A DNA stretch of 64,000 bases from Nonomuraea gerenzanensis (lineage in GTDB: Bacteria > Actinomycetota > Actinomycetes > Streptosporangiales > Streptosporangiaceae), in the NCBI RefSeq assembly GCF_020215645.1, contig NZ_CP084058.1:11090501-11154500 (forward strand), given 5' to 3'. A program made the translations under genes and the position numbers. Shown piece after piece: positions 55,915-64,000 of the stretch (its first letter is position 1; each line of letters opens with the position of its first letter). Below the pieces are notes generated by a model. That model saw nothing but the letters and a program-made list of their open reading frames with translations, was not told where the DNA came from and did no database searches.

Positions 55915-57743
55915 CAGCGCACCCCTCCCTGCTCGCCGGCCAGGACCGGCCCGTCGTCGTGCAGGTCGGCCTCGTCGTAGTGGGCGAAGACCCGCCGATA
56001 GAGGCGGCTGCGCCCGATCAGCTCGTCGTGGCTGCCGAAGTCGACCACCTGGCCGCGCCGCAGCAGCAGCACCTTGTCGGCCCAGCGGATCTGCGAGAGC
56101 CGGTGGGTGATCAGCAGGGTGGTGCGCCCTTCGAGGATGCGGCCGATGGCCTGCTGGATCTTGTCCTCGGTCGCGGAGTCGATGGCGCTGGTGGAGTCGT
56201 CGAGCACGAGGATCGCCGGATCGGTGAGCAGCGCCCGCGCGATGGCCAGCCGCTGCCGCTGCCCGCCGGACAGCGTGACGCCGCGCTCGCCGATCACGGT
56301 GTCGTAGCCGTCGTCCAGCTCCTCGACGAACTCCGCGGCCTGCGCGTCGCGCGCCGCCTCGATCACCGCCTCGCGGTCGGCCCGCTGGCCCATGCTGAAC
56401 GCGATGTTCTCCGCCACGGAGCGGGAGAAGAGCACGATGTCCTGCTCGATCGTGGAGATCTGCGAGCGCAGCGAGTCGAGGTCCCAGTCGCGGACGTCCA
56501 CGCCGTCGATCAGGATCCGCCCCGAGGTGACGTCGTAGATGCGCGGCACCAGCTTGGTCAGCGTGCTCTTGCCCGACCCGGTCTCGCCGACGATGGCCAC
56601 GGTCTCCCCCGGCCGCACGGTGAACGTCACCCCGCGCAGCGCCGGCTCGCCGCCCTCCTCGTAGCCGAACGTGACGTCCTCGAAGACGATCTCCCCGCTG
56701 ACCGGCGCGGCGTGCCCGTCGGGCCGCTGCTCGATCTCGCTCTCGGAGGTGATGAGGCCGAGGATCCGGCGCGCGGAGACGATGCCGATCTGGATCAGCG
56801 AGAACGTGAAGATCGACATCTGCGTCGGGAACCCGAGCATGCCCATCAGCCCCATGAACGCGACCAGCTCACCGATCGTGATCGCGCCGACGCCCTGGAG
56901 GTAGAGGCCGTGCCACAGCCCCGCCGCCATGGCGAACGCGAACAGCAGCGTCGGCAGGTAACGCGCCTGCACCAGCCCGTTGCGGACGAAGGAGTCGCGG
57001 TAGCGCCGCGCGTTCGCCCGGAACCGCAGCCGCTCCTGCGCCTCCTGCGCGGTCACCTTGATCACCTCGATGCCCCGCACGGCCTGGTTGAGCCCGGCGT
57101 TGAGCTCGCCGAACTCCTCGCGCATGCGGGTCGCGACCGGGTTGAGCTGCCGCATGTAGTGCCAGAGCGCGAACCCGAACACCACCGCGAACACGCCGGG
57201 CGCCAGCAGCAGCCGCGGGTCGATGGCGGCGATGAAGAACAGCGGCACCAGCCCGGTCAGCCCCGAGTCCACGATCAGGTCGGCGCCCGGCGTGATCATG
57301 ATGGAGAGCTGCCGGATGTCGTTGGCCGCCCGGGCCATCAGGTCGCCGACCCGCTGCCGGTTGTGGAAGGTCTGGCTCTTGCCGAGCAGGCTCACGTACA
57401 GCTCGTCGCGCGCGTCCCGCTCCAGCCGTTTGGCCAGCACCTCGCTCGACAGCCGCGCCCATAGGTCGAACAGCCCGCGCGCCACCACGATCGCCAGCAA
57501 CGCCCACGCGATCAGCCCGAGCGCGTCCATCGGCTCGCCCTTCACCCCGAGCACCGCGTCGAACGCGTCACCGGTGAGCTGCGGCACCATGGCGTTGAGC
57601 ACCACCATGGCCAGCGACCCGCCGAGGAAGCCGAGCAGGTGCAGCGGGTGGCGGCGCAGGTGCGACCAGAGCCAGCGCACCGGGCCGCGGCGGTCGTGAC
57701 GCGGACCGGCGACGGAGAACTCCGAGCCACTGGTGATCGACAT
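55914..57743 (-). CDS. ABC exporter half (TMD-NBD fusion), first subunit
   Basis: 609 residues with a TM domain followed by an ATPase domain: GETGSGKST, LSGGQRQR, ILVLDDSTSAID and ITHR. The residue after Walker B is Asp (LDDSTSAID) instead of the catalytic Glu, which marks the degenerate site of a heterodimeric exporter; the partner gene supplies the active one. ATG 57743 is chosen over an upstream in-frame extension because it follows a G-rich site and starts the conserved region. Confidence 0.92.
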   Translation of the reverse strand: MSITSGSEFSVAGPRHDRRGPVRWLWSHLRRHPLHLLGFLGGSLAMVVLNAMVPQLTGDAFDAVLGVKGEPMDALGLIAWALLAIVVARGLFDLWARLSSEVLAKRLERDARDELYVSLLGKSQTFHNRQRVGDLMARAANDIRQLSIMITPGADLIVDSGLTGLVPLFFIAAIDPRLLLAPGVFAVVFGFALWHYMRQLNPVATRMREEFGELNAGLNQAVRGIEVIKVTAQEAQERLRFRANARRYRDSFVRNGLVQARYLPTLLFAFAMAAGLWHGLYLQGVGAITIGELVAFMGLMGMLGFPTQMSIFTFSLIQIGIVSARRILGLITSESEIEQRPDGHAAPVSGEIVFEDVTFGYEEGGEPALRGVTFTVRPGETVAIVGETGSGKSTLTKLVPRIYDVTSGRILIDGVDVRDWDLDSLRSQISTIEQDIVLFSRSVAENIAFSMGQRADREAVIEAARDAQAAEFVEELDDGYDTVIGERGVTLSGGQRQRLAIARALLTDPAILVLDDSTSAIDSATEDKIQQAIGRILEGRTTLLITHRLSQIRWADKVLLLRRGQVVDFGSHDELIGRSRLYRRVFAHYDEADLHDDGPVLAGEQGGVR

Positions 57744-57836
57744 GCTCAAGCCCCCCTGGCCTAGCTGGAACCTGCTTTGTATCACCGGGCACCGACAGTT
57801 CTCGAACCCTTTTACGTGGTGGCGTAGCGTAGCCCC

Positions 57837-58262
57837 ATGGAGCGCATGAGTGACGAGGAGTGGCGGGCCTTCGCCCTGGCGGGCACCCGCACGGGCAAGC
57901 TCGGGGTGACGCTGTCCGACGGCGCGCCGCACGTCACGCCGATCTGGTTCCTGCTGGACGGCGACGCGGTGGTCTTCAACACCTCCGAGACCGGGCTCAA
58001 GGCCAGGGCGCTGCGCCGCGACCCGAGGGCCGTGCTGTGCGTGGACGACCAGACGCCGCCGTACTCGTACGTGGTGGTCAAGGGGCGCGCGAGCATCTCG
58101 GTCGACCTGGAGGAGATGCTGGCGTGGGCGGTGGAGATCGGGCGGCGGTACATGGGTGACGAGCGCGCCCAGGAGTTCGGCACCCGCAACGCGGTGCCCG
58201 GCGAGTGCCTCGTCCGGCTGCGCATCGACAAGGTGATCGCCCAGCGGGCCATCGCGGGCTGA
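57837..58262 (+). CDS. PPOX-class F420-dependent oxidoreductase
   Basis: 141 residues, split-barrel fold. GKLGVTLSDGAPHVTPIWFLLDG and VVFNTSETGLKARALRRDPRAVL are typical of actinobacterial F420-binding members (Rv1155-like). VVVKGRASI contributes the barrel strand. Substrate unknown. Reads away from the ABC exporter and may share its control region. Confidence 0.9.
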   Translation: MERMSDEEWRAFALAGTRTGKLGVTLSDGAPHVTPIWFLLDGDAVVFNTSETGLKARALRRDPRAVLCVDDQTPPYSYVVVKGRASISVDLEEMLAWAVEIGRRYMGDERAQEFGTRNAVPGECLVRLRIDKVIAQRAIAG

Positions 58263-58268
58263 TCCGGA

Positions 58269-58284
58269 GCCGGCGGGCCGGCTG
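58269..58284. terminator. hairpin between convergent genes
   Basis: Perfect 7-base stem AGCCGGC/GCCGGCT with a 2-base loop in the 42-base gap between two converging genes. No T-run follows, as is common for terminators in G+C-rich actinobacteria. Confidence 0.45.
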
Positions 58285-58304
58285 CTCCCGGCGCCTGCGG
58301 AGGA

Positions 58305-58961
58305 TCAGCCAAGGACGAGGGGCAGCTTGCCGGCCAGCTCACCGAGCTCCGCCCGCTCCGCGGCGGTCGCCGCCCGCCGTCCCGTGCCGATGAGCAGCGC
58401 GTCCGCGTCGGAGAACGACGCGGGGAACGCGGCCCCGGCCAGCTCCTCCAGCATCGCGCGGGACCGCGACAGCGCCTCGGCGGACGGCCCGGCGACGCCC
58501 GGCAGGTGGGCGATCAGGTCGAGGTGGTGCAACGTCCACTCCAGGACGTACGCCGCCAGGTAGTCCCCCACCGTGAGGACCTGGTCCTTGGTCCCCACCC
58601 GGGCGGCCGGGTCGGCGAGCGCGGCGGCGCGCCCGGCGGCCGAGCCCACGTCGTCGAGGTGGAACGTGAGCAGCCGCGGCTCCTGGTAGGCGGCGGCGAG
58701 GCGGACGGTGAGCGCGTCGAGCGGGTCGTCGCCGGTCGGCGGCTCATCGAGGAGGTCCCAGTACGTCACCGCGTTCCGGGTCGGCGGCCCGTCCTCGGGG
58801 GTGGCGAGGGTGATCAGGACGTCCTGGGCGTCGATGACCAGGTGACAGGCGAGGTCCCGGACGAGCCAGCCCGCGCAACCGGACGGCCGCTCGAAGTCCG
58901 CGTCGGGCAGCTCCGCGACCGCCGCGCGCAACGCGGCCCACGACCGTGAGAAGAGATCCAC
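58305..58961 (-). CDS. maleylpyruvate isomerase N-domain (MDMPI/DinB-like) protein
   Basis: 218 residues from GTG 58961. The four-helix MDMPI fold shows in LFSRSWAALRAAVAELPDADFERPSGCAGWLVRDLACHLV, with the first metal His in ACHL, and in YVLEWTLHHLDL with the other His residues. These proteins are mycothiol-dependent or related enzymes; the exact reaction is unknown. The 200 bases upstream hold no gene I can support. Confidence 0.85.
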   Translation of the reverse strand: MDLFSRSWAALRAAVAELPDADFERPSGCAGWLVRDLACHLVIDAQDVLITLATPEDGPPTRNAVTYWDLLDEPPTGDDPLDALTVRLAAAYQEPRLLTFHLDDVGSAAGRAAALADPAARVGTKDQVLTVGDYLAAYVLEWTLHHLDLIAHLPGVAGPSAEALSRSRAMLEELAGAAFPASFSDADALLIGTGRRAATAAERAELGELAGKLPLVLG

Positions 58962-59162
58962 CGCGGCACGGTAACAGAAGACACCGGTGGCTCTGATGGA
59001 CACCTTCCCGCCGTAGGGGGAGCGCGGCGGCCACGCACGCGAACGGAATCGCCGTCAAGGGCTACCGATGGCCGACGTCGAGCGCGACCAGCAGCGCCTC
59101 CGGTCCAGCGGGCGGCGGATGACCCGGCCGCCACCGGAGGTGGTCAGGCCGGGGTCATGCCG

Positions 59163-59570
59163 TCAAGCGGCGTCGAGGGCCGCGGTGATCTTCCGGAGCA
59201 TCTCGGCCACGGGCGGGCGGGGCTCGCCCTGGTGGACCCTGGCCGCTGCCTCGATGGCGACGACGACGGTGCGGCGGAAGTTGTGCGCCTCCGCCGGATC
59301 CCGCTTGTTGAGCAGGCTCATGGTCGCGGTCAGGGCCGGCAGGACGAGGTCGGCGAGCTCGGCCACGGACTTGCCGCGCAGGTTCACGCCCTTGGGCCAT
59401 TCGGCGAGCACGTGCCCGGTCAGGCCGGTCGCCGAGGCCAGGGCGATGGACCCGTGGGTGGCGGCGCGGTGCGGGCGTCCGGCGGCGTCGGCGGCGGCCA
59501 TCAGCGAGATCGAGCCCCAGGCGGCGGTGCGCATGGTGATCTTGTCCTGGGGGGTCAGGGTGAGGGACAT
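59163..59570 (-). CDS. hypothetical protein with conserved upstream element
   Basis: 135 residues from ATG 59570, which follows GGAG by 9 bases. Mostly helical and Ala-rich (GSISLMAAADAAGRPHRA, LADLVLPALTATMSLLNKR), no TM or signal. No family recognised. The interest lies in its 5' region, which shares a 44-base element, at the same distance from the start, with the serine hydrolase gene at 62466. Confidence 0.75.
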   Translation of the reverse strand: MSLTLTPQDKITMRTAAWGSISLMAAADAAGRPHRAATHGSIALASATGLTGHVLAEWPKGVNLRGKSVAELADLVLPALTATMSLLNKRDPAEAHNFRRTVVVAIEAAARVHQGEPRPPVAEMLRKITAALDAA

Positions 59571-59637
59571 GGTGGGTGCTCCGTTCCGGCTGTGTTCGTC
59601 GGTCGAGGTCACGTCGCTGGACCTCTCCTGGCAACCA

Positions 59638-59681
59638 CCTTCGCCGGTCGCCCTGATACAGGGCCGTCGTCATCCTGACGC
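59638..59681 (-). promoter_or_regulatory. conserved 44-base upstream element, copy 1
   Basis: 34 of 44 bases match 62535-62578. The core GCCCTGATACAGGGC (59650-59664) is an inverted repeat. It lies 68 bases before the start of the 59570 gene. Probably an operator or activator site for a shared regulator not in the window. Confidence 0.65.
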
Positions 59682-59697
59682 GGCCCCTGATATCCGA

Positions 59698-61179
59698 TCA
59701 GACGGCGACGAGGGTCTTGGACTCGCCGGGCGCGCCGGTGGTGGGCGCGCCTGCCTTACGGCGTCCGCGCAGGAGCAGCAGAGCCAGTACGGCGGCTGCG
59801 ATCACCCCGGCGGCGGCGCCCAGGAAGGCGGACGACATGGCCGCGCCGTAGGCCTCGCGGGCGGCCGCGGACAGGGACGGGTCGGCCACGGCGACGGCCA
59901 CCGAGCGGCGGGCCTCCTCGGACGCGCCGGCGGGCATGGCGGCGGCGTAGCTGCCGGTCGCCAGGGTGCCCAGGATGGCCACGCCGAGCGCGGCGCCGGC
60001 CTGCTGGATGGTGTTGTTGAGCGCCGAGCCGACCCCGGCCTGCTGCGCGGGGATGGCGCCCATCAGGGCGATGACCGCCGACGGCATCGCCAGGCCGCTG
60101 CCCGCGCCGAGCACGGCCTGGGCGACGGCCAGGATCGCGAAACTGTCCGCGGTGGAGAGGCTGAGCAGGCCGAACCCGCCCGCCATCACCACCATGCCGA
60201 GCACCGCGGTGGTCCGGTTGCCGAGCCTGTTGCCCAGCGCGGCGCCGACGCCGTTGAAGATCATGGACGCGGCGAACATCGGGATGAACGCCAGCCCGGC
60301 CTGGGTGGCGGTGTAGCCGAGCACGAACTGCATGTACTGGGTGAGCACCAGCAGCAGCCCGCCGTTGCCGACCTGGACCAGCGTCATCGACAGGCTGCCG
60401 CCCGCGAAGTCCCGGTCGCCGAACAGCTTGAGCGGCACCATCGGGTGCTCGGTGCGCAGCTCCCAGAACACGAAGCCGCCGAGCGCGACGACCGCGATGA
60501 TCAGCGGGACCCAGGCGACGCCGTGCGCCAGCTCGTTGATCGTCCACACCAGCGCCGACATGCCGATCACCGACAGGATGGCGCCGAGCGGGTCCGGCTT
60601 GGTCACGGGGCCCTTGGACTCGGGCATGAGCGTCACGGCGGCCGTGATGGCCAGGGCGGCGACCGGGACGTTGATCCAGAAGACCGCCTCCCAGCCGAGG
60701 GACGCGACCAGCGCGCCCCCGAGCACGGGCCCGCCCACCAGCCCGAGCACGCCGAAGGCGGCGCCGGCGGCCATGGCCTTGCGGCGTTCGGCCTCGTCGG
60801 TGAACACGTTGATCATGATGGACAGGTTGGCGGGCATGATCAGCGAGCCGCCGACGCCCATCGCCACCCGGGCGGCGATCAGCTCGCCCGGGGTGGTGGC
60901 GAACGTGCCCGCCAGGGACGCGACGCCGAACAGGGTCAGGCCGACGACCATGGCCTTGCGCCTGCCGTACCGGTCGGACAGGGATCCGGCGGTGAGCAGC
61001 AGGCCGGCGAAGACCAGCATGTAGGACTCCAGGATCCACTGGATGTCCTGCGCGTTCGCGCCCAGGTCGGCGGACAGTGCGGGGACGGCGACGGTGAGGG
61101 CCATGTTGTCGATGACCAGCACCATGGTGCTGAGACAGAGGGCGATGAGGATCAGCCAGCGGCGGGGGTGCGGTTGCAT
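59698..61179 (-). CDS. DHA2-family MFS multidrug exporter
   Basis: 493 residues with 14 predicted TM helices (EmrB/QacA type). Motif A is GSLSDRYGRRKAM and the DHA2 motif D1-like LVIDNMALTVAVPAL is in TM1. Exports drugs by proton antiport. ATG 61179. It follows the serine hydrolase gene on the same strand, but a strong hairpin separates them. Confidence 0.93.
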   Translation of the reverse strand: MQPHPRRWLILIALCLSTMVLVIDNMALTVAVPALSADLGANAQDIQWILESYMLVFAGLLLTAGSLSDRYGRRKAMVVGLTLFGVASLAGTFATTPGELIAARVAMGVGGSLIMPANLSIMINVFTDEAERRKAMAAGAAFGVLGLVGGPVLGGALVASLGWEAVFWINVPVAALAITAAVTLMPESKGPVTKPDPLGAILSVIGMSALVWTINELAHGVAWVPLIIAVVALGGFVFWELRTEHPMVPLKLFGDRDFAGGSLSMTLVQVGNGGLLLVLTQYMQFVLGYTATQAGLAFIPMFAASMIFNGVGAALGNRLGNRTTAVLGMVVMAGGFGLLSLSTADSFAILAVAQAVLGAGSGLAMPSAVIALMGAIPAQQAGVGSALNNTIQQAGAALGVAILGTLATGSYAAAMPAGASEEARRSVAVAVADPSLSAAAREAYGAAMSSAFLGAAAGVIAAAVLALLLLRGRRKAGAPTTGAPGESKTLVAV

Positions 61180-61210
61180 GTCTTCGGTGTCCGTTCGCGT
61201 GCGGGGGGAT

Positions 61211-61234
61211 GCCCGAGGGGGCCTCCCCTCGGGC
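61211..61234. terminator. strong hairpin between serine hydrolase and MFS genes
   Basis: Perfect 10-base stem GCCCGAGGGG/CCCCTCGGGC with loop GCCT, 12 bases after the serine hydrolase stop (minus strand). It likely ends or attenuates transcription from the hydrolase into the exporter gene. Confidence 0.6.
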
Positions 61235-61245
61235 GTGACTCGGTT

Positions 61246-62466
61246 TCAGTCCTCGATGGCCTGGTAGACGGTGGTCCAGAAGTCGCTCATCAGGTGTGCC
61301 GGGTTGGGCACGCTGTAGCCGAGCTGGCAGAGCAGGATGCCGGTGAGCTGGTTGGCGGGGTCGGCGTAGGCGGAGGTGCCGCTGCCGCCGTCCCAGCCGA
61401 ACTGGCCGATGGGGGCGTAGTCGCCGCGGTAGGTGCGCACGGCCATGCCGATGCCCCAGCCGCCCTGCTGGCCCTGGCCGAAGGAGATGTGCACGTTGTC
61501 GCGGGCTAGGGCGGTGCGGGGGGCGTTCTGCTCGGGGGTGAGCCGGTTGGTGGTCATCAGCTCCACGGCCGGGCGGGACAGGATGCGCTGTCCGTTGTGG
61601 GTGCCGCCGTTGAGCAGCATGCGGAAGTAGGCGTGGTAGTCGTCGGCGGTGGAGACCAGGCCGCCGCCGCCGCCCTGGAAGGCCGGGGGCTTGCTCCAGC
61701 GGCCGTCCTTGGGCTCGTCCCAGGCCAGGAACTCGCCGGTGGCGGGGTCGGGGGCGTACAGGGTGGGCAGCCGGTCGAGCTGGTCGGCGGGGACGTGGAA
61801 GCCGGTGTCGGTCATGCCGAGGGGGGCGAAGATGCGCTCGCGCAGGAAGTCCTCGAAGCTCTGGCCGGTGACCCGGGAGACCAGGACGCCGGCCAGGTCG
61901 TTGCTGATGTGGTACTGCCACTGCCGGCCGGGCTGGTGCATCAGCGGCAGCTCGCCGAGGCGGCGCATCCATTCGTCCTGTTCGGGGACCTCGGTCGGCA
62001 GGTTGGGGGTGAGGCCCTGGGCGAAGACGGCGTTCATGATGGGCTTGCCGAGGGCGGTGAAGTCGAGGCCGAGGCCGAAGGTGGAGGTGAGGATGTCGCG
62101 GACGGTGATGGGGCGGCGGGCCGGGACGGTGTCGTCCAGCTCGGCGTCGGGGCTGGTGAGCACCTGGCGGTCGGCCAGTTCGGGCAGCCAGGGGTCCACC
62201 ACGTCGTCCAGGCGCAGCCGGCATTCGTCCAGCAGGACCATCGCGGCGGCGATGGAGACGGGCTTGGAGGTGGAGGCCATCCGGAAGATGGTGTCGCGCT
62301 GCATGGGCGCGCCGCCGTCGTGCTGCATCGTGCCGATGGCCTCGACGTGGGTCTGGCCGCCTCGGCTGACCAGGGCCACCAAGCCGGGGATCTTCCCGGA
62401 GTCGACGTGCCTGGCCAGCACGTCCCGCAGCCTGCGCAGACCCGTCGCGGTGAAGCCGTTGTTCAT
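61246..62466 (-). CDS. beta-lactamase-fold serine hydrolase
   Basis: 406 residues from ATG 62466 (AGGAG 6 bases before). Active-site motifs Ser65-Thr-Ser-Lys68, YHISND and a C-terminal FGWDGGSGT (in place of HxG) fit class C-like esterases. No signal peptide, so cytosolic. Family members hydrolyse esters, including in lovastatin-type and drug metabolism. Upstream of it are several repeat types and the shared 44-base element; downstream an MFS exporter. Confidence 0.9.
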   Translation of the reverse strand: MNNGFTATGLRRLRDVLARHVDSGKIPGLVALVSRGGQTHVEAIGTMQHDGGAPMQRDTIFRMASTSKPVSIAAAMVLLDECRLRLDDVVDPWLPELADRQVLTSPDAELDDTVPARRPITVRDILTSTFGLGLDFTALGKPIMNAVFAQGLTPNLPTEVPEQDEWMRRLGELPLMHQPGRQWQYHISNDLAGVLVSRVTGQSFEDFLRERIFAPLGMTDTGFHVPADQLDRLPTLYAPDPATGEFLAWDEPKDGRWSKPPAFQGGGGGLVSTADDYHAYFRMLLNGGTHNGQRILSRPAVELMTTNRLTPEQNAPRTALARDNVHISFGQGQQGGWGIGMAVRTYRGDYAPIGQFGWDGGSGTSAYADPANQLTGILLCQLGYSVPNPAHLMSDFWTTVYQAIED

Positions 62467-62534
62467 CAGAATCTCCTGGTGTCCTTCGTGGGGGTTCTTG
62501 TCGGTTCGGGGTGGCGAACCGTTCACGAGGACAA

Positions 62535-62578
62535 CCTTCGCTGGGGGCTCTGATACGGGGCTGTCGCCGGTCTGACGC
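62535..62578 (-). promoter_or_regulatory. conserved 44-base upstream element, copy 2
   Basis: Partner of 59638-59681, 69 bases before the serine hydrolase start. The core is GCTCTGATACGGGGC. Equal spacing to two start codons argues for function and not chance. Confidence 0.65.
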
Positions 62579-62690
62579 CGGGACTGACACGCACGTCGGC
62601 CGACCTGACGCCGGGACTGACACGCACGCCGGCCGCGTCTACGGCGTCATGTCAGCAACGGGATACTTCATGTCAGCGAGGAGATACGGC
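62572..62690. repeat. cluster of short direct repeats upstream of the serine hydrolase
   Basis: Two identical 24-base units (CTGACGCCGGGACTGACACG plus CACG) at 62572 and 62605, then two 21-base units starting CATGTCAGC at 62648 and 62669. All contain CTGAC/GTCAG and some end in GATAC, the same words as the shared 44-base element. Looks like an array of protein-binding half-sites in the 279-base gap before the next gene. Confidence 0.75.
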
Positions 62691-62744
62691 CCGCGGCGTG
62701 TGGTGCATCGCGGGCTGTATCGCGGGCTGTTTCGCGCCGGGATC

Positions 62745-63302
62745 TCACAACTTCTCCCGCAACCGCAGGTATTCCAGCCCCGCCTCCGTGATCCTGACAT
62801 ACCGCGTGAGGTCGAACTGCTCCTCCCTGTCCCCATGATCCTCGCGAATCGCGTTGAGCCCCCGCCGCGAGTCCACCGGCTCCAGGAAACCCAGGGCGTC
62901 CAGCCGCTCCAGCTCCTGCTGCAGCTTCTCGTCCTTCCGGTTGCGGACGTGCACCGGCCCTTCGCCTCCCGCATCGGCCAGGCGCCGCAACTGGATCCAC
63001 TCGTGCTTGGTCACCAGCCCGCCCAGCGTCACCTGCAGCGCCCGCAACTCCGACTCCAGCGCCCGCTGCCTGGCCTCGGCCTTGTCCAGCCGGGCGCTGA
63101 ACCCGCCCGCGCCGATCGACACATCGGTGATGAAATAGGACGAGGCCGCGAACCACACCCCGGCCAGCAGGGCCGCGGCCAGCGCCACCTCGTGCACCTC
63201 CAGCCGGTGGGTCACCAGGCCGAAGGGGATGGCCACGATGTAGGCCAGGTAGATGATCGTCAGCAGAATCGCGAGGATCGTACCGACGCGCCGCGTATCC
63301 AT
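62745..63302 (-). CDS. membrane protein with coiled coil and winged-helix-like tail
   Basis: 185 residues. Two TM helices (ILAILLTIIYLAYIVAI and VALAAALLAGVWFAASSYF) are followed by a coiled coil (LDKAEARQRALESELRALQ) and a cytoplasmic region whose end (LERLDALGFLEPV, RYVRITEAGLEYLRL) resembles a winged helix. It may link membrane state to DNA or to a partner. No family recognised. Confidence 0.75.
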   Translation of the reverse strand: MDTRRVGTILAILLTIIYLAYIVAIPFGLVTHRLEVHEVALAAALLAGVWFAASSYFITDVSIGAGGFSARLDKAEARQRALESELRALQVTLGGLVTKHEWIQLRRLADAGGEGPVHVRNRKDEKLQQELERLDALGFLEPVDSRRGLNAIREDHGDREEQFDLTRYVRITEAGLEYLRLREKL

Positions 63303-63373
63303 ATCCGGAGTGTGGATCCCTCAGCCCTTCGAGGGAAGCCGACCTGGTTCTTACCGGCAGCTCGCTCTCGGTC

Positions 63374-63580
63374 TCACAGCCTTCTGCGGATGTAGGTCCG
63401 GATGAAGGCGACGGCGAAACCGGCGGAGATGGTGGCCAGGGCGGTCATGATCTGGGGCTCCGCCACCACCGCGGCGTAGATCGCCAGCACGAGGGAGACT
63501 GCGGCGCCCGTCAGGTAGGTCTTCCATACGATGGCCGGCGCGGGCGGCCGTGGAGGGCGGTCAGGAGGAATGAATGCCAC
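63374..63580 (-). CDS. small two-helix membrane protein
   Basis: 68 residues with a Pro-rich N-terminus and two TM segments (TGAAVSLVLAIYAAVV and IMTALATISAGFAVAF), ending in RTYIRRRL. It is 72 bases upstream of the coiled-coil membrane protein on the same strand and may be co-transcribed with it. Function unknown. Confidence 0.65.
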   Translation of the reverse strand: MAFIPPDRPPRPPAPAIVWKTYLTGAAVSLVLAIYAAVVAEPQIMTALATISAGFAVAFIRTYIRRRL

Positions 63581-63666
63581 CCCTCACATCCTGCAACATG
63601 ATCTACGCGGGCGCGGGATCACCTACGTACCTGGGCCCAGTCAGCCATCGACTGATCTCCGGCGAA

Positions 63667-64000
63667 TCAGACTTCCAGCGGGCGCCAGGCGGACCCGCCA
63701 CCGTCCCTGCGAACCTGCCCGAAGGCCGCATCGGCGAAGTGGATGCCGAAACCGATCGTGTCAGGCTCTTCCAACTCGGCGACGAGCTGACGACGATGCT
63801 CGGCGGACCGGGCACGGTCATGGTCATAGAGGCAGGACCATTCGGGGTGGTCCACCTGGATCGGCGAATGCAGGGCGTCGCCGAAGGCGATCAGCCGGGT
63901 GCCGCCCCCGGTGATGACGTACTGCGTGTGCCCGGCCGTGTGACCGCCGGTGACCTGCACCCGTACGCCAGGGAAGATCTCCTGCCCGTCCGCCACCGTA
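63667..64000 (-). CDS. metallo-beta-lactamase-fold hydrolase, partial (runs off right edge)
   Basis: C-terminal 110 residues of an MBL-fold enzyme whose 5' part lies outside the window. GGHTAGHTQYVI carries the third metal-binding His, and FGDALHSPIQVDHPEW the bridging Asp, followed by the final His (GIHF). Such enzymes hydrolyse lactones, thioesters or phosphodiesters. Stop at 63667. Confidence 0.88.
   Translation of the reverse strand, partial: TVADGQEIFPGVRVQVTGGHTAGHTQYVITGGGTRLIAFGDALHSPIQVDHPEWSCLYDHDRARSAEHRRQLVAELEEPDTIGFGIHFADAAFGQVRRDGGGSAWRPLEV

Noticed and set aside
54091..57743. Dedicated exporter of the microcin C-type product
   Set aside because: It is 50 kb from the peptide gene with no shared control sites; a link would be guesswork.

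Overview
The window is about 72% G+C by eye, uses GTG and TTG starts freely, and is packed with short overlaps between genes. It encodes two F420-type PPOX flavoproteins, a Ddn-like deazaflavin nitroreductase, a mycothiol-type (MDMPI) protein, a secreted prokaryotic phospholipase A2 and many secreted sugar-active enzymes. Together these point to a large-genome filamentous actinobacterium, most like a Streptosporangiales member such as Nonomuraea (an inference, not a search result). I see no rRNA, tRNA, CRISPR array or intact insertion sequence. No stretch over 300 bases lacks a gene.

1-2.3 kb (minus strand): a microcin C-type unit. An MccB-like E1 adenylating enzyme, with an N-terminal peptide-clamp/RRE region and a C-terminal four-cysteine zinc site, lies just downstream of a 28-codon gene (2144-2230). 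That small gene has its own ribosome binding site and promoter, and its product ends in asparagine, as MccB substrates do. An SDR oxidoreductase follows and the locus may continue beyond the left edge. This is the most interesting item in the window.

2.3-13.9 kb: a sugar-uptake and hydrolysis regulon. GH20 beta-N-acetylhexosaminidase, a DppA/B/C-D/F-type ABC importer (with a permease-ATPase fusion), a TetR regulator, a GH3 and a GH1 beta-glucosidase. Three copies of one palindrome (core TACCA-NN-TGG) lie in the three control regions.

14-16.3 kb: a kinase/LamG gene remnant and a membrane-anchored trypsin-like protease with an unusual insertion between its catalytic His and Asp.

16.3-25 kb: a second, LacI-controlled sugar regulon. 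An unrecognised cytosolic protein, a family 1 solute-binding lipoprotein, two MalF/G-type permeases, LacI, and a 1,021-residue secreted protein. Three copies of GTGAATCGATTCAC-type operators sit before the permease operon, LacI and the secreted gene.

25-35.8 kb: LysR debris with 31-base tandem repeats, a GH2 enzyme, a PL8 polysaccharide lyase, small membrane and secreted proteins, phospholipase A2 and a P450.

36-42.2 kb: a decaying zone with three broken genes (alcohol dehydrogenase, FAD monooxygenase, methyltransferase) around an acetamidase, a PPOX protein and an NAD-dependent DNA ligase.

42.3-45.7 kb: a membrane-anchored Mrr-type nuclease next to a large unrecognised membrane protein.

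45.8-53.4 kb: serine hydrolase, GNAT, an HTH plus Clp_N protein with a likely leaderless promoter, and a four-gene overlapping operon of serine hydrolase, MoxR ATPase, VWA/DUF2201 protein and a helical-repeat protein.

53.5-64 kb: a heterodimeric ABC exporter, a PPOX protein, an MDMPI-type protein, an MFS drug exporter with a serine hydrolase sharing a conserved 44-base upstream element with an unknown gene, two small membrane proteins, and a partial metallo-beta-lactamase-fold gene at the right edge.
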